A stretch of DNA of 64,000 bases, taken from NCBI GenBank assembly GCA_024516035.1, contig CM044961.1, forward strand, positions 8,298,873-8,362,872, read 5' to 3'. Positions 1 to 17,146 of the stretch are shown in pieces. The translations under genes and the position numbers were made by a program. The number at the start of each line of letters is the position of its first letter. The stretch's first letter is position 1. The notes under the pieces are model-generated. The model was not told where the DNA came from, ran no database searches, and worked only from the letters and a program-made list of their open reading frames with translations. The stretch comes from Bactericera cockerelli. Taxonomy: Eukaryota; Arthropoda; Insecta; Hemiptera; Triozidae.

Positions 1-642
1 TCCATTTAATATTTCTTCTCTGGTCACTTTTTGCACTGTATGAATCATACCCATATTTGATAACATTTCAATATATTGTTGTTTGTTTAATGTTTCTTCC
101 AGAGTATTAATATTGATATCACCAATGATTAATATTTCCTTAGTTTTAACATCTTTGTGTAGAGACCATTTTTTCAATTCATTAATGAATCCTTTGATAT
201 TTGTTTTTGGAGGTCTGTAAATTGCATTTATAATTATGTTCTTTTTATCCAACTCAATTTCTATATTTTCTGCATTTTTAAATTGTAAATTTGTAACACG
301 GGATGATAATATACTATTTTCTATGTATACAGCTATTCCTCCACCCTTTTTTGTAGTTCTGTGATATGAATATAAATTAAAATTATTCATTTCGAAAAAA
401 TTCATTTGATCTTCTTTAATCGATATTTCAGTCAATATCAGAATATCAATTTTTTTGCAGTTTTTCAAGTAAACTTGTAATAAACTCCATTTTTCATTGT
501 TTAAACTTCTAACATTAATATGTATAATTATTATATCGTTTTTATTGTTTTTATTTATTTCTTTTAGGAACCATTCTTCAACATCTTCATATTCCTTTGT
601 TTCAACATTTTCTTTAATATTGTCTAAAATTGTACTTGTCAT
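1..642 (-). CDS. LINE-A ORF2, endonuclease part (partial, runs off left edge)
   Basis: Open frame of 214 codons from an ATG at 642 to the window edge, with no stop. The product starts MTSTILDNIK and carries the landmarks of a non-LTR retrotransposon APE-type endonuclease: an IIHINVRSLNN segment (metal-binding Asn), ILTEI (catalytic Glu), GGGIAVYI, AIYRPP and IIGDINI. In such elements the endonuclease nicks the target so that the reverse transcriptase can prime from it; the RT domain would lie to the left, outside the window. It follows ORF1 by 58 bp on the same strand. No frameshift is visible, so the element may be young. Assignment to a clade (jockey/CR1-like) is not possible without the RT. 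Confidence 0.85.
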   Translation of the reverse strand, partial: MTSTILDNIKENVETKEYEDVEEWFLKEINKNNKNDIIIIHINVRSLNNEKWSLLQVYLKNCKKIDILILTEISIKEDQMNFFEMNNFNLYSYHRTTKKGGGIAVYIENSILSSRVTNLQFKNAENIEIELDKKNIIINAIYRPPKTNIKGFINELKKWSLHKDVKTKEILIIGDININTLEETLNKQQYIEMLSNMGMIHTVQKVTREEILNG

Positions 643-700
643 ATTTCTTGATTAGATATTAAAATTTCTTTTTAAAAATTGGTAATGTAAAGTAGAATAT

Positions 701-1516
701 TTATTTTATTCTTCCTAGATCATCGAAGTTTTTCAACTCAATGACAGGGGTCCTTTCTCCTTTTCGTATGAAGATTTTTCCATTTTTTGACCACAGAAAC
801 ATGTATTCGTTGATTTTTTTGAGCTTTCTGGCCTCAAACATTAATTGTTTCTTATTTTTGGTCAAATGTTCATTGACAAAAACTGTTCTTATTTCTCCCT
901 TTCTACCCAAATCTTTGGTGGTTATTTTGGTATTTTTAATATTGGTCATTATTCTTTCTCTGATTTGTCTTGTGGTGAATTGCACAATAATGGGCGAGTT
1001 TTTCTCGTTTTGAGAGGGGATTCTATGTATAGCATCGATTGCTTTGTCTTCAATATCAACCTCTATTTTTTTCCCAATGGTTATCATCATTTCTCTCAGA
1101 TTTTCATCGTCATCTGGAGCAATGCCATCAATTTGTATATTACGATTTCTAGTATATTGTTCTAGATCTTCTATTACTTGTGACACAGTTTTTAATTGAT
1201 ATCTTAATGTTTCATTTTCTTTTTCCAAATTCTTCTGTCTGTCTTTTATCGTTCTCATCTCTTCTAATACTTCATCCAGTTTCGTCGAGTTGTAGTTTAA
1301 GCTCTTTTCAAATTCTCTCATATCTTCCTTGAATTCTTTCTTAAATGACATTTTGAAACTGTGCATGACTTTTTTCATTACCTTTTCGATTTTGTTTTCC
1401 AATTTATCATCATCATCTTCTTCTTCCTCCTCCTCGAATTCCGACTCAGATATTACCTCTTTTATAGGTTTTTGACTCTGACGTGTGGTTTTTTTGGTTG
1501 AATTTTTAGGAGCCAT
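701..1516 (-). CDS. LINE-A ORF1, coiled-coil RNA-binding protein
   Basis: Intact 271-codon frame. Order of parts: basic Ser/Thr/Lys N-terminus (about residues 1-20), an acidic run of Glu and Asp (about 25-37), a long charged coiled coil (about 40-120), a conserved EQYTRNRNIQIDGI segment, then an RRM/C-terminal-like region with DAIHRIPS and FVNEHLTKNKKQLMFEARKL. This layout is that of LINE ORF1 chaperone proteins of the L1 ORF1p/transposase_22-like type, which bind the element RNA. ORF2 begins 58 bp downstream. Both frames being intact suggests recent insertion. Overlapping plus-strand frames at 741-1165 are shadows. Confidence 0.85.
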   Translation of the reverse strand: MAPKNSTKKTTRQSQKPIKEVISESEFEEEEEEDDDDKLENKIEKVMKKVMHSFKMSFKKEFKEDMREFEKSLNYNSTKLDEVLEEMRTIKDRQKNLEKENETLRYQLKTVSQVIEDLEQYTRNRNIQIDGIAPDDDENLREMMITIGKKIEVDIEDKAIDAIHRIPSQNEKNSPIIVQFTTRQIRERIMTNIKNTKITTKDLGRKGEIRTVFVNEHLTKNKKQLMFEARKLKKINEYMFLWSKNGKIFIRKGERTPVIELKNFDDLGRIK

Positions 1517-1910
1517 TATTGATATAAATGTGCTTTTGATTTAAACTTTGTAGTTTTATAATATATAGGTATATGTACGAGTATATCACAAAAAATTGAG
1601 ACTTTACTCAAATATTTTAGTAAATTTATTTAAATTTTCTGGAGCAAAATTTTTTTTTTTTTTGATTCATAAATTCTACGGTTTCAGTAAATAACCTATT
1701 AAAATGTACAGAAATTTACCTGATATTCTTAGAACTGACAGTATCTGAAACGTCAAGAATTTATCTGGCGGAACCTTCGACTTTCGCCCGAAACTTCCAT
1801 CCGGCCCGCCAGAATATCTCGAATCACGGGGACCGTGTACTCGAAGCGCTGGGTGGGAACAGTCCACCGCAGAGAGGGACCCTACCTACCAGAAGTATGT
1901 ATAGTTATAT
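1517..1910 (-). other. LINE-A 5' leader with a GC-rich island
   Basis: AT-rich leader upstream of ORF1, then an island at about 1790-1885 much richer in G+C than its surroundings. On the minus strand it has a possible acceptor (TGGTAGGTAG before GGTCCC) and an open frame ending in TGA near 1757; on the plus strand it is open too. It could be a LINE 5' UTR/internal promoter or an isolated exon. The reading frames do not continue the collagen triplets, and the phase after collagen exon 9 fits only a non-collagenous frame. Unresolved. Confidence 0.3.
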
Positions 1911-1936
1911 AGTTGGGTGGAAGAGATTGCCATAGG

Positions 1937-1940
<4 letters not shown>
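1911..1940 (+). mobile_element. LINE-C 3' tail, left piece
   Basis: GTTGGGTGGAAGAGATTGCC followed by ATAGGCA. The same start is found at 5751 and 47174, where it continues directly into ATAACCCCGCCCTT. Here that continuation resumes at about 4147 after LINE-B, so this is one half of a split insertion. Confidence 0.65.
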
Positions 1941-1970
<30 letters not shown>

Positions 1971-4145
1971 CTCTTTATTTATAATTTTATAATACAAAAT
2001 ACAATATTTCAGAAATAAACAGGTATAGATAAAGTAAAAAAAAAGAAATATACAAGAAATAAATTTATAAATAGAGTTATAGAAGAGTCCATGTGTGCTT
2101 AAAGCATGTGTTGGACTCTTCCGTTATAAAAAGTCTTCTAAGTATATTATATTTTCAACCAACAACGGAATATTAATATTATATATTTTGTCATCAAAAA
2201 ATGTATGTTCTGTGTATAGGTATTTTGTTTGCTTTTGTTTCTCTTTTAGTTCTATTATTTTTTTTCTTTCATACTTTGGTACATATTTTTATATAATTAT
2301 TTGTTTTAAAATGGTCTTATTTTCTTCATTTTCAAGCCATTTTCCTAATATCTTTCTCAGTAATTTAATATCTATTATCTCTCTGAATTCTACTGGTAGT
2401 ACATTATATACTTTATTTCCTAAATAAGAAAAATGTCTTTGCGATAATGCTCTATTTTTTCTTGGTAGTACTGTTTGTCCTGTTTGTCTAGTTGTGTATG
2501 TTTGGTTAATGTTTATAGTCCAAAAGTTCTTCTTCTTTATAGTAAATGTCGCAATTTTAAATAGGTATATGTCGTAAAGGTTAGGTACATTTAAAAGTTT
2601 GTATAGATCATCAGAATGAAATAGTCGGTCTTTCTTGAGTATTGTCCTAAGTAAAATGTTTTGTGTTGTCTTTAGTTTATTTAATGTATTTTGATACGCC
2701 CCTCCCCAAGCTGTGATACAGTATTGAATCAGTGACTGAGCCATTGCAAAATATACCTCTCTTAAAACTGATTTATCACAAGCTTGGTTTAGGTTGTAAA
2801 AAATATACATTAAATGTCTTAATTTCTGTCTCAGTAAGTCAATGTGTCCTGTCCATTTCAAGTGATTGTCTAGTATTATCCCTAAGTAGCGTACAGTATT
2901 TTGTCGTTGTAGTGTTATGATCTTATTCTCAATGTTGGTAACTTGTATTGTTGATGTAGTTGGTTGTGTTCTGTCATCTATTGAGAAAGTCATGTAGTTT
3001 GTTTTGTTGTAGTTGATTTGTAATGACATAGAGGTGTACCAGTTTTGTATAAAAGTCAAGTCCATAGTCGCAAGTGAGTGTGTCTGCTCCTAGCTATCTG
3101 AAGAGTAACATATCACGGTATCAACTGCATAGCAATAAACTTGACCCTTGCTTAATCCAGGAAGAGAGTTTGTATAACAGTTAAATAAGCAAGGGCCAAG
3201 CAGCGTACCTTGTAAGATTGAGAATGCGTGACATTTTACTGGATCAGATAGTTGTGAGTTTAGTCTAAGTATCTGTGTTCTGTTAGATAAGTAAGAGTCA
3301 AACCATTTGAGTACTGTGTTTCTAAGGCCTAAGGTTTCGAGTTGTTTCAGAAGAATTGAATGTTTAATAGAGTCATAAGCCTTAGAAATGTCTAAAAATA
3401 CTGCTAAAACTTTTTGTCCAGAGTCAATTTTTTTCGTATAAGTGGGTAGTCAAGTCTAGTAGTGCGTCTTCAGTTCCTATACCTTTCTTAAATCCGTATT
3501 GTTGGTTAGTCAGTTTATTTGTTGATAGTAAATAATGTTCTAGTCTATTTTTAACACATTTTTTCCAGTAACTTACTAAAATTTGTCAGTAATGAAATTG
3601 GTCTGTAGTTTTTCATGTCGTCTTTCTTTCCTTTCTTGTGTACAGGTATAACTATACTGGTCTTATAACAGAAAGGAAAGCGTCCTTCAGTAATACTCAA
3701 GTTAAATACGTGTGTCAGTGGAGTCAGTATATGTGGTGTTATAAATTTTATTGTTTTGTTTTGTATACCGTCATTACCTGGAGCAGTGTTGTTGTTTAAG
3801 TCTTTTATGTATTTGTAAAGTTCAGTCGTTGTGATTGGTGGAAAAGTAGAGTAAATGTTGTTATTGTTGAGTTCTGTGTGGTTTGTAGTAGTTAAGTCAT
3901 CTTGTAAGGATTCTGTTAACTGAAGTTCTTGGTCATTTGAAGATGTTAGTCTGTTGTTGTCAATTTTGTCTGCAACTGTTTTACCAACATTTTGAAAATA
4001 AACATTCATTACATTAGCTGCAGTCAATGTGTTAGTCTCACAGTCATAAGTGTTGTTATTGTGAGTGATTTTCTTTATATTTGAGTCTTGTATGTTTTTT
4101 CCTATTGAGTCATGTATATATATGTATATATTTTGTTTATTTATA
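1941..4145 (-). mobile_element. LINE-B, 5'-truncated, nested in LINE-C
   Basis: Minus-strand non-LTR element. Its 3' end is the T run at 1941-1969 (poly(A) on the element strand, preceded by AATAAAGAGTAT). It contains broken reverse transcriptase frames and loses its 5' part near 4145. The two flanks together make one LINE-C 3' tail, which shows nested insertion. Confidence 0.75.
2289..4112 (-). pseudogene. LINE-B reverse transcriptase (frameshifted)
   Basis: The RT is readable in pieces. Pieces: 3551-4112 (fingers, with APGNDGIQ, VIPVHKKGKK and YRPISLL), a frameshifted middle (about 3066-3550, with GIGTEDALLDL, a palm like FLDISKAYDS, and LGPCLFN), and 2289-3065 (thumb/C-terminal part with YNKTNYMTFS and VRYLGIILDNHLKW). 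The active-site box reads YAVD instead of YADD, so the first catalytic Asp is Val, and a TAG follows within ten codons. Family: jockey/RTE-like insect RT. Clearly inactive. Confidence 0.8.
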
Positions 4146-4285
4146 TAATAACCCCGCCCTTTAGTTAGGACATATGTATATATTTTGTTTATTTTTTTTC
4201 TTGTTTATATTATTAATATTTCCCATTTTTATATTTAATTTTTATTTGTCTGTATATAATATTATGTTCTACTAATAAATTGAAT
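4146..4285 (+). mobile_element. LINE-C 3' tail, right piece
   Basis: Begins ATAACCCCGCCCTTTAG and ends with TGTTCTACTAATAAATTGAA and a short TTGAA repeat, matching the ends of the copies at 5750-5925 and 47174-47330 (AATAAA-like signal plus short tandem tail). Confidence 0.6.
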
Positions 4286-4483
4286 TGAATTGAATATTAT
4301 AACTTTATTGAATAATAATTATTTACAAAGTATAATATCTCCTAAGATAAGTCTACCTTTTTCGGAGTTTCCAAATAAAAAAATATAGTAGCTACAGAAA
4401 ATCTGAAATCATCTACAGGTTGGAAACGACTTAGATTTCTGTTTACACATTTCTGTTAAAAAAACGGAACAGCTTCGCTTTAC

Positions 4484-11352
<6,869 letters not shown>

Positions 11353-11463
11353 CTGGAATATTAAATACATAATTATACAGCTTTGCGTTTTAACTGACCT
11401 CGTTGCTTCACTTCAGTGATTTTGGGAACTAGTGCAGCTACTGTAATCAACTCATCTTTCGTA

Positions 11464-11610
11464 CCGACCTCAGTAGCTTGATCGATAAGGCGGCGAACTT
11501 GTAACCTGGAGGTCGGTGTTTCAAGTCCCGGCTTTAGCGTAGATTTAGTGAAGTGAGTTTGAGTAGTTGTGATATCACGAAAGTGATTAACACAAATATT
11601 ATAACTTTTT
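11464..11610 (+). mobile_element. SINE-A copy
   Basis: CCGACCTCAGTAGCTTGATC, TTTCAAGTCCC, TGATATCACGAAAGTGATT, AACACAAATATTATAAC. Confidence 0.75.
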
Positions 11611-13082
11611 CATTTCATTTTCATATTTGCGTTTTAGGATAGTTTCGACTTTTATGTCATTTTAATCTGAAGTATGTCAGTTTTCTCAGTTTTCAGTCAG
11701 CCATTGACAATGGAGAGTGAGGTATTGACTTCTGAAATTTTGAGTAGTTCTGAAAGACTGTCCATTGCAAGACAGCGCGGGAATGCGGCTAGTGTGCTGT
11801 GCACACTTCCAGTTTGTGCTACTATGGAAGATGTGTATTACTGTTAGTAAATATATTCTGATATGTCTATCTAGTTTCTGATAAACTCTCTCGACTCAAT
11901 TTCTTCAGCTCACATGGGAAGACTTGGAAGGTCCTTTTGATTTTTTACTAGTGTTTTTTTACTACTATCCACTATACTAGATTTTTTACTACTATCCACA
12001 TAATTTCCACAGAAATTATACCTACTTTCGAGTACTTGCCACTTACCAAAAGATGCACATCATGTCCTTATGAAAGAAAAAAAAATATTTTTCACATTTA
12101 GATTGATGAACTTTTTCAAAAGTCTATTGGTAATTTTATAATCAAACTTCAAAAATAAAATTATAACATTGTTTGTTTATGAGTATTTGAGTATTATTAA
12201 ATACATTGAGTAATCAAATATTATAGACTCTTTTTTACGAATTGAATAAAATTCGGAACATAAATTATTAAAAGAACAAAGGTACCTAAAATAAAATTGT
12301 GTAAATGCTTATTTTTTGTACAAGCATACAAATAAATTTCTACAATTCACTATCCCGGGGATTTAACACTAATGTCTTTCACATCAAGAATCTGTAAAGT
12401 AAGACTGGGTCCTATGGTAACTTTCTTGTGATTAAAAAGACTAGACAATGGTCTTCTGACATTTGCATAATTATGTTGAGTGACATTTACAATTAAACAG
12501 AATTAATGGATGATTAAGGATTAGATTGCAATTAAATTGCGAAAGATTAGCAAATTAGTAATAACAAACAGAAGAGATTAATATATTTTTTGTTTGTTGA
12601 TAAGGTTCATTTAAGACATCCAATACGATTAAGATCATTAGTCATATAATAGATACTAAATAATATTTGTCATAATATAATAGTAGAAGTAAAAAAATTA
12701 AAAAAAGACGCTGGTCCTGAGTTCAAAACTTCCTTTCGCTGTGATGGACATTTTACAATATGCAAATTTTACTGCGAATCTTACCTCTCTCAGGCTGGAT
12801 GAGGTTAATGCGGAGAGCTGGGACAAAAGATCAGCCCAAATAGACATAAAACATACCTTAGTACTTAGCATGTTCTAGTTATTAATCGACCTCAGTAACT
12901 TCATCTAATTATAAAATGGCGGACTTGTAACATAATGCACCAACATAACGGAGGCCTATAACTTAGACCACGTAAAATAGAGCCAGTACCACGGGTAGAG
13001 CCAGTACCACGTAAAATAATCTAACCATGTTATTGAATTTAAGCGGCCACAACGGAGTCCCGAAAATCCTCTACATATTATA
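11611..13082. other. Collagen upstream/intron 1 stretch, AT-rich
   Basis: No coding signal recognised. A decayed SINE-A fragment is at about 12887-12935, a possible SINE-F fragment at 12770-12840, and at 13020-13082 the left part of a dispersed repeat (AAGCGGCCACAACGGAGTCC) that continues at 13797 after the Helitron array and has an uninterrupted relative at 22595-22705. Confidence 0.5.
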
Positions 13083-13796
13083 TCTTCTTAATATATAAAT
13101 GTCAAAGACACTCACTGACCACTGACCACTGACCACTGACTGATCATCGCTCTACAGCCCAAACCGTAAGTCCTAGGAAGCTGAAATTTGGTAGGTAGCT
13201 TTGTCTTATAGTCTAGATGTGCAATAAGACGGGATTTTTCGAAACTCCCACTACAACACCTGCCATTGGCGAAAAAGGATTTTTTGCTTACACGGCCATG
13301 CCTCGGCCCGCAAAGCGGGCGACAGCCCGCTAGTAATATATAAATGTCAAAGTCACTGACTGACCACTGCCTGATCATCGCTCTACAGCCCAAACCGTAA
13401 GTCCTAGGAAGCTGAAATTTGGTAGGTAGCTTTGTCTTATAGTCTAGATGTGCAATAAGACGGGATTTTTCGAAACTCCCACTACAACACCTGCCATTGG
13501 CGAAAAAGGATTTTTTGCTTACACGGCCATGCCTCGGCCCGCAAAGTGGGCGACAGCCCGCTAGTAATATATAAATGTCAAAGTCACTGACTGACCACTG
13601 ACTGATCATCGCTCTACAGCCCAAACCGTAAGTCCTAGGAAGCTGAAATTTGGTAGGTAGCTTTGTCTTATAGTCTAGATGTGCAATAAGAAGGGATTTT
13701 TCGAAATTCCCACTACAACACCTGCCATTGGCGAAAAAGGATTTTTTTGCTTTCACGGCCATGCCTCGGCCCGCAAAGCGGGCGACAGCCCGCTAG
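13083..13796 (+). mobile_element. Tandem array of three non-autonomous Helitrons
   Basis: Three head-to-tail units of about 231 bp (13083-13333, 13334-13564, 13565-13796). The array begins TCTTCTTAATATAT after A and ends with hairpin GCCCGCAAAGCGGGC, then GACAGCCCGCTAG followed by T: Helitron borders with A|T insertion. It interrupts a repeat whose empty version is at 22595-22705. The long minus frame through it exists only because the unit is divisible by three. Confidence 0.7.
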
Positions 13797-15103
13797 TCAA
13801 GTTATAAGTACCAGTACCAGGGTCGAGGATCTAGGGTGTAGAGTATAGGCCCAGTCTCGTTGTGGCCGTCTACTAGGCTGGGCCCAAATTATGAAATAGG
13901 ATTCGATTAAGGTTCGAAATATGGGGCGCTGCGCTGTCCGCTCTGTGATTGGTGGAATGTCTAACTATAAGTGTTCCCTTATATTTGTTGTTGTTTATTT
14001 TAAAATTTGTTGTAAAACTTTGATCCTTAAAATTGTCTCCATCGTATAGTTTTAAGTATTGCTTTCCAACATTAGTTTCATGTCTAATATTAATATGCCG
14101 TCTGTAGGACTATGAATGGTAGACTTGTATAGGATAGGTTAAATTAATCATACCAAGGATCCTGCGGATCAAGGATAGCAATTAATTACAATACTGATCC
14201 TGGGTCGAAAGGTCAGAGGATCGAGTGACCCAGTTCTAAAGGAGACTTGGCTGTTTTATTGTATGAATAGATAATAATATATTATGTAGATGTATTATAC
14301 AGGGTGTCCAATTTTTTTATAGAAATTTTCAGAATCAATTCTATGGGTTATTCTAAGACTAAATGAACAAAATAATAACTCAGTTTTGAATGGAATAGAA
14401 ACAAAAGAAACCGACCGAAAACAATACTTTCTATGCCTTATAGGGAATAGAAAGTAAATAGGAATTAGGTATTTACTTGGGAAATTTACTTAATAAATAA
14501 TAATCATGAAACAGAAAGACATGAGAACTTTTTTACTTATTTTCGACAAATTCAATTTTTTTTTTCAGGTGAAAACTTCTTCTTATATGATGTTTTTATA
14601 CGTTTTTTGAAAAAATACCTTAGATTAATTTATTACTAAAATGTCTCCTGGAGTTCTAAAACAAAAACTAGGATACCCTGTATATTTTAGTCTCATTCTA
14701 TGATCAGGTATCCTGAGCCTATCATAATATATGACTTTGTGTTCATCACAAGTAGATAATCAAACTCACATTACCAAATTGGTATTTGACAAATATAGGA
14801 CTCGAAAAACCGACCTCCAACTTACGAGTTCGCCACCTTATCGATTGACCTGCTGAGGTCGGTCTTACAAGATAATGTACCTAATAATTATTATAAAAAT
14901 ATACAATAATAACATGCGCAATTACATAACTTTATCTTATCTTGTTAATTACATGATTAACACTATCTTATCCATTTAACTTTCTAAATTAATAAACTTT
15001 GTAATTTTCTTTCTTATTTCTTTGTTAACTTCATCCTTACGTAAGATTTGTCTCGGGATGCGAACACTTTTCATTGATTATTATAATTCATATTTTTACT
15101 AGA
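13797..15103. other. Repeat-rich spacer, no gene
   Basis: Right part of the interrupted repeat (to about 13870), a left half of MITE-4 (13873-13960, AAATTATGAAATAGGATT), a possible TIR element 14298-14690 (TACAGGGTGTCC / GGATACCCTGTA) and a SINE-A fragment on the minus strand at about 14795-14876. Nothing coding seen. Confidence 0.5.
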
Positions 15104-15400
15104 GCGCGCGATTAGTTCAGTGGTTAAGCACTCCCTTGTTTTGCGGAAGGTCCGGGTTCGATCCCCCGTGCCGACAAAAAATTGTATTCATAATTTGCTT
15201 ACAATTTATTGTAAGGGATACCTTCCGGTGCGCTCGTGTTGACCCAGCACCTAAATGGGTCACTTCTCGCCCATCAGAGGGGAGGCATACTACGGGATGG
15301 GCAGGCTACAACATAGACCACAAGCGTCTACAGTAGCTCCTGTTTCATGGCTACGAAATAAATAAGGCTGTGAAACACTCATCTTTTTTAATAAAAAAAA
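15104..15400 (+). mobile_element. SINE-B, full copy
   Basis: tRNA-like head GCGCGCGATTAGTTCAGTGG and GGGTTCGATCCC B-box, body as in the 10603 copy, end GGCTGTGAAACACTCATC and A-rich tail. A SINE-A copy begins 9 bp later. Confidence 0.8.
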
Positions 15401-15408
15401 GCTGTGCA

Positions 15409-15490
15409 CCGACCTCAGTAGCTGGATGGATAAGGCCGCGGACTTGTAATCTCGAGGTCAGTGGTTCGAGTTTCAAGTTTAGCAAAAAAA
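15409..15490 (+). mobile_element. SINE-A, head portion
   Basis: CCGACCTCAGTAGCTGGATG, GGTTCGAGTTTC, short A tail; body missing. Confidence 0.65.
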
Positions 15491-15592
15491 ATTATCATTG
15501 AGTCACCAGTAGCGGAATTCGACTTATTTTCGAGGGATAAGGAAAGTCGTGTGTTTTCTTTCTTTTTTCCTCCCCCATTTATATTCGTGATG

Positions 15593-15850
15593 AGATGAAA
15601 CCCGACACGTTAGTGTCGGTAACCACCAGACGAGTTTAATGCTCGAAGCATTTTCTCCCACCTAACTCTCAGAGTCTCAGGCGAGGTTAATGCTCAAAGC
15701 ATTTTCTACCACCTAACCCTCAGAGTCTTTTTATTGGTCACAAACTCAAAAGGAAAAATTCATGCTTTGGATGGGATTCGAACCAACGGATCCCTATGCT
15801 ACCTGGATTACCAGACTAGCGCGTTAACTAGTTGACTACCAAAGCACTTC
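15593..15850 (-). mobile_element. tRNA-derived SINE (SINE-E)
   Basis: Minus copy. By complement the head is GCTTTGGTAGTC..TAGTTAACGCGC with GGTTCGAATCC, and the body ends in GGTGGTTACC. Copies at 37040, 37928 and 56152. Confidence 0.7.
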
Positions 15851-15929
15851 AGTATCAATTCAGTACACAGTTAACATTAGCTTTGTATATTTTTTTCAAA
15901 TATTTACAATGCACCAGATGTATAATGTA

Positions 15930-16374
15930 TACAGGGTGGTCCAAAAAGTTTGCACCAAAATGATAGGGGTAATAAAAGAGACCATTTCCAACAAAAATAT
16001 TCCCGGACATTTTCCTTTATTTTTTGTCGTTTTCAAAATGGCGGCCAAAACGTGTGTTTTTCAAATATTCCGACTTTGGTTGGCTTTTGATTTTTTTATT
16101 TTTTTCTGTACCACCTAGAAAAAAACGGATTGCATTTTTTAATTGAAAATAAAATTTTAATTAAAATAAGTTAAATTAACCCGTTCAATGTTTTAATGAT
16201 CATGCTCATTTAGGCTCTCAACGTTCTGAACGCACATATTTGAAAAACACACGTTTTGGCCGCCATTTTGAAAACGACAAAAAATAAAGGAAAATGTCCG
16301 GGAATATTTTTGTTGGAAATGGTCTCTTTTATTACCCCTATCATTTTGGTGCAAACTTTCTGGACCACCCTGTA
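15930..16374. mobile_element. 445-bp foldback MITE (MITE-2)
   Basis: TACAGGGTGGTCCAAAAAG at the left and its complement TTTCTGGACCACCCTGTA at the right; arms of about 150 bp mirror each other (TTTGCACCAAAATGATAGGG, AAAATGGCGGCCAAAACG). TA target sites flank it. A second copy of the same length is at 42578-43024. Frames inside are not genes. Confidence 0.8.
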
Positions 16375-17143
16375 CATCTGTACTGTATGACTACCAGACA
16401 TACCAGCACTCATCTTATCACCTAACGCAACATAGCAATAATAATAATAATAATAATAATATGAATGACTTTACTGACTATATTGGCTATTATCACTTTA
16501 CTCAGCATAATAATAATAATATGTTTAGTTACCTCTATCTACACTACACATATCATAGCGTGTAGACACTATGTACTTATGCTGTTGCCATAGCAACCGA
16601 AACCGTTAAAACCTCGTGTACAAGTGTTCATGAGACAGACCCATGGTTGAAAGATAAGAATTCGAGTATCGACTTCCAGTCAACGATTAGTTTTGTTCCT
16701 GAAAGCACGTGGAATGTCTTGTCTCTTTCACGAGCGTTTGAACGTAAAATAAGCTCTGTGATCCCTAGAAATAAACATACTAACAGTATTTAATTGCTCT
16801 TTTTGAATCGGTGATAACATAAAAATTTACTTTTATTCGCCAAAAAATAACGTGTCATTATTTTTCGAAGAGAGATACATTGTTACACCTATCTGTGAAA
16901 GTAAGGGGACTTTTTAGTCTCATTCTTGCAGAATAAACAAAGTGTTGTACATATGTACATTGTCAAAAAGTGAAAAATAAGTGGTTTTCCTTCAATTTGG
17001 ATTTGAAGTTTTTTTAAAAAATCATCAAAAGTACCATGTAACTACACAAACATAGGTATATGTATTTAATATTTATAGTTGGTTTATTATTTTGAACCAT
17101 AATTTGTCTCAATTTGTACCGAGAAATAAGCTGAAACGCAGTT
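16375..17143 (+). promoter_or_regulatory. Region upstream of guanine deaminase, with X-box
   Basis: Non-repetitive stretch between the divergent genes. It contains GTTGCCATAGCAAC at 16584-16597, matching the palindromic X-box bound by RFX factors. The transcription start cannot be fixed. ATA repeats at 16435-16460 are simple repeat. Confidence 0.35.
16584..16597. promoter_or_regulatory. X-box (RFX) motif
   Basis: GTTGCCATAGCAAC, an almost perfect inverted repeat of the RFX half site, 547 bp before the proposed guanine deaminase ATG. Sequence match only. Confidence 0.35.
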
Positions 17144-17146
17144 ATG
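17144..17146 (+). CDS. GDA: Guanine deaminase exon 1: 5' UTR end and start codon
   Basis: CTGAAACGCAGTTATG directly followed by donor GTAAGT. The ATG is the last codon of the exon, phase 0, and exon 2 begins in phase 0 with TQIFTGP, the expected N-terminus. The fit of phase and position is good, but a different unseen first exon is possible. The 5' UTR extends left by an unknown length. Confidence 0.55.

Noticed and set aside
2095..2427. Plus-strand Phe/Ser-rich frame
   Set aside because: Antisense of the LINE-B reverse transcriptase.
13112..13762. 216-codon protein with three internal repeats
   Set aside because: It runs through three Helitron copies whose 231-bp unit is divisible by three; no homology to a protein.
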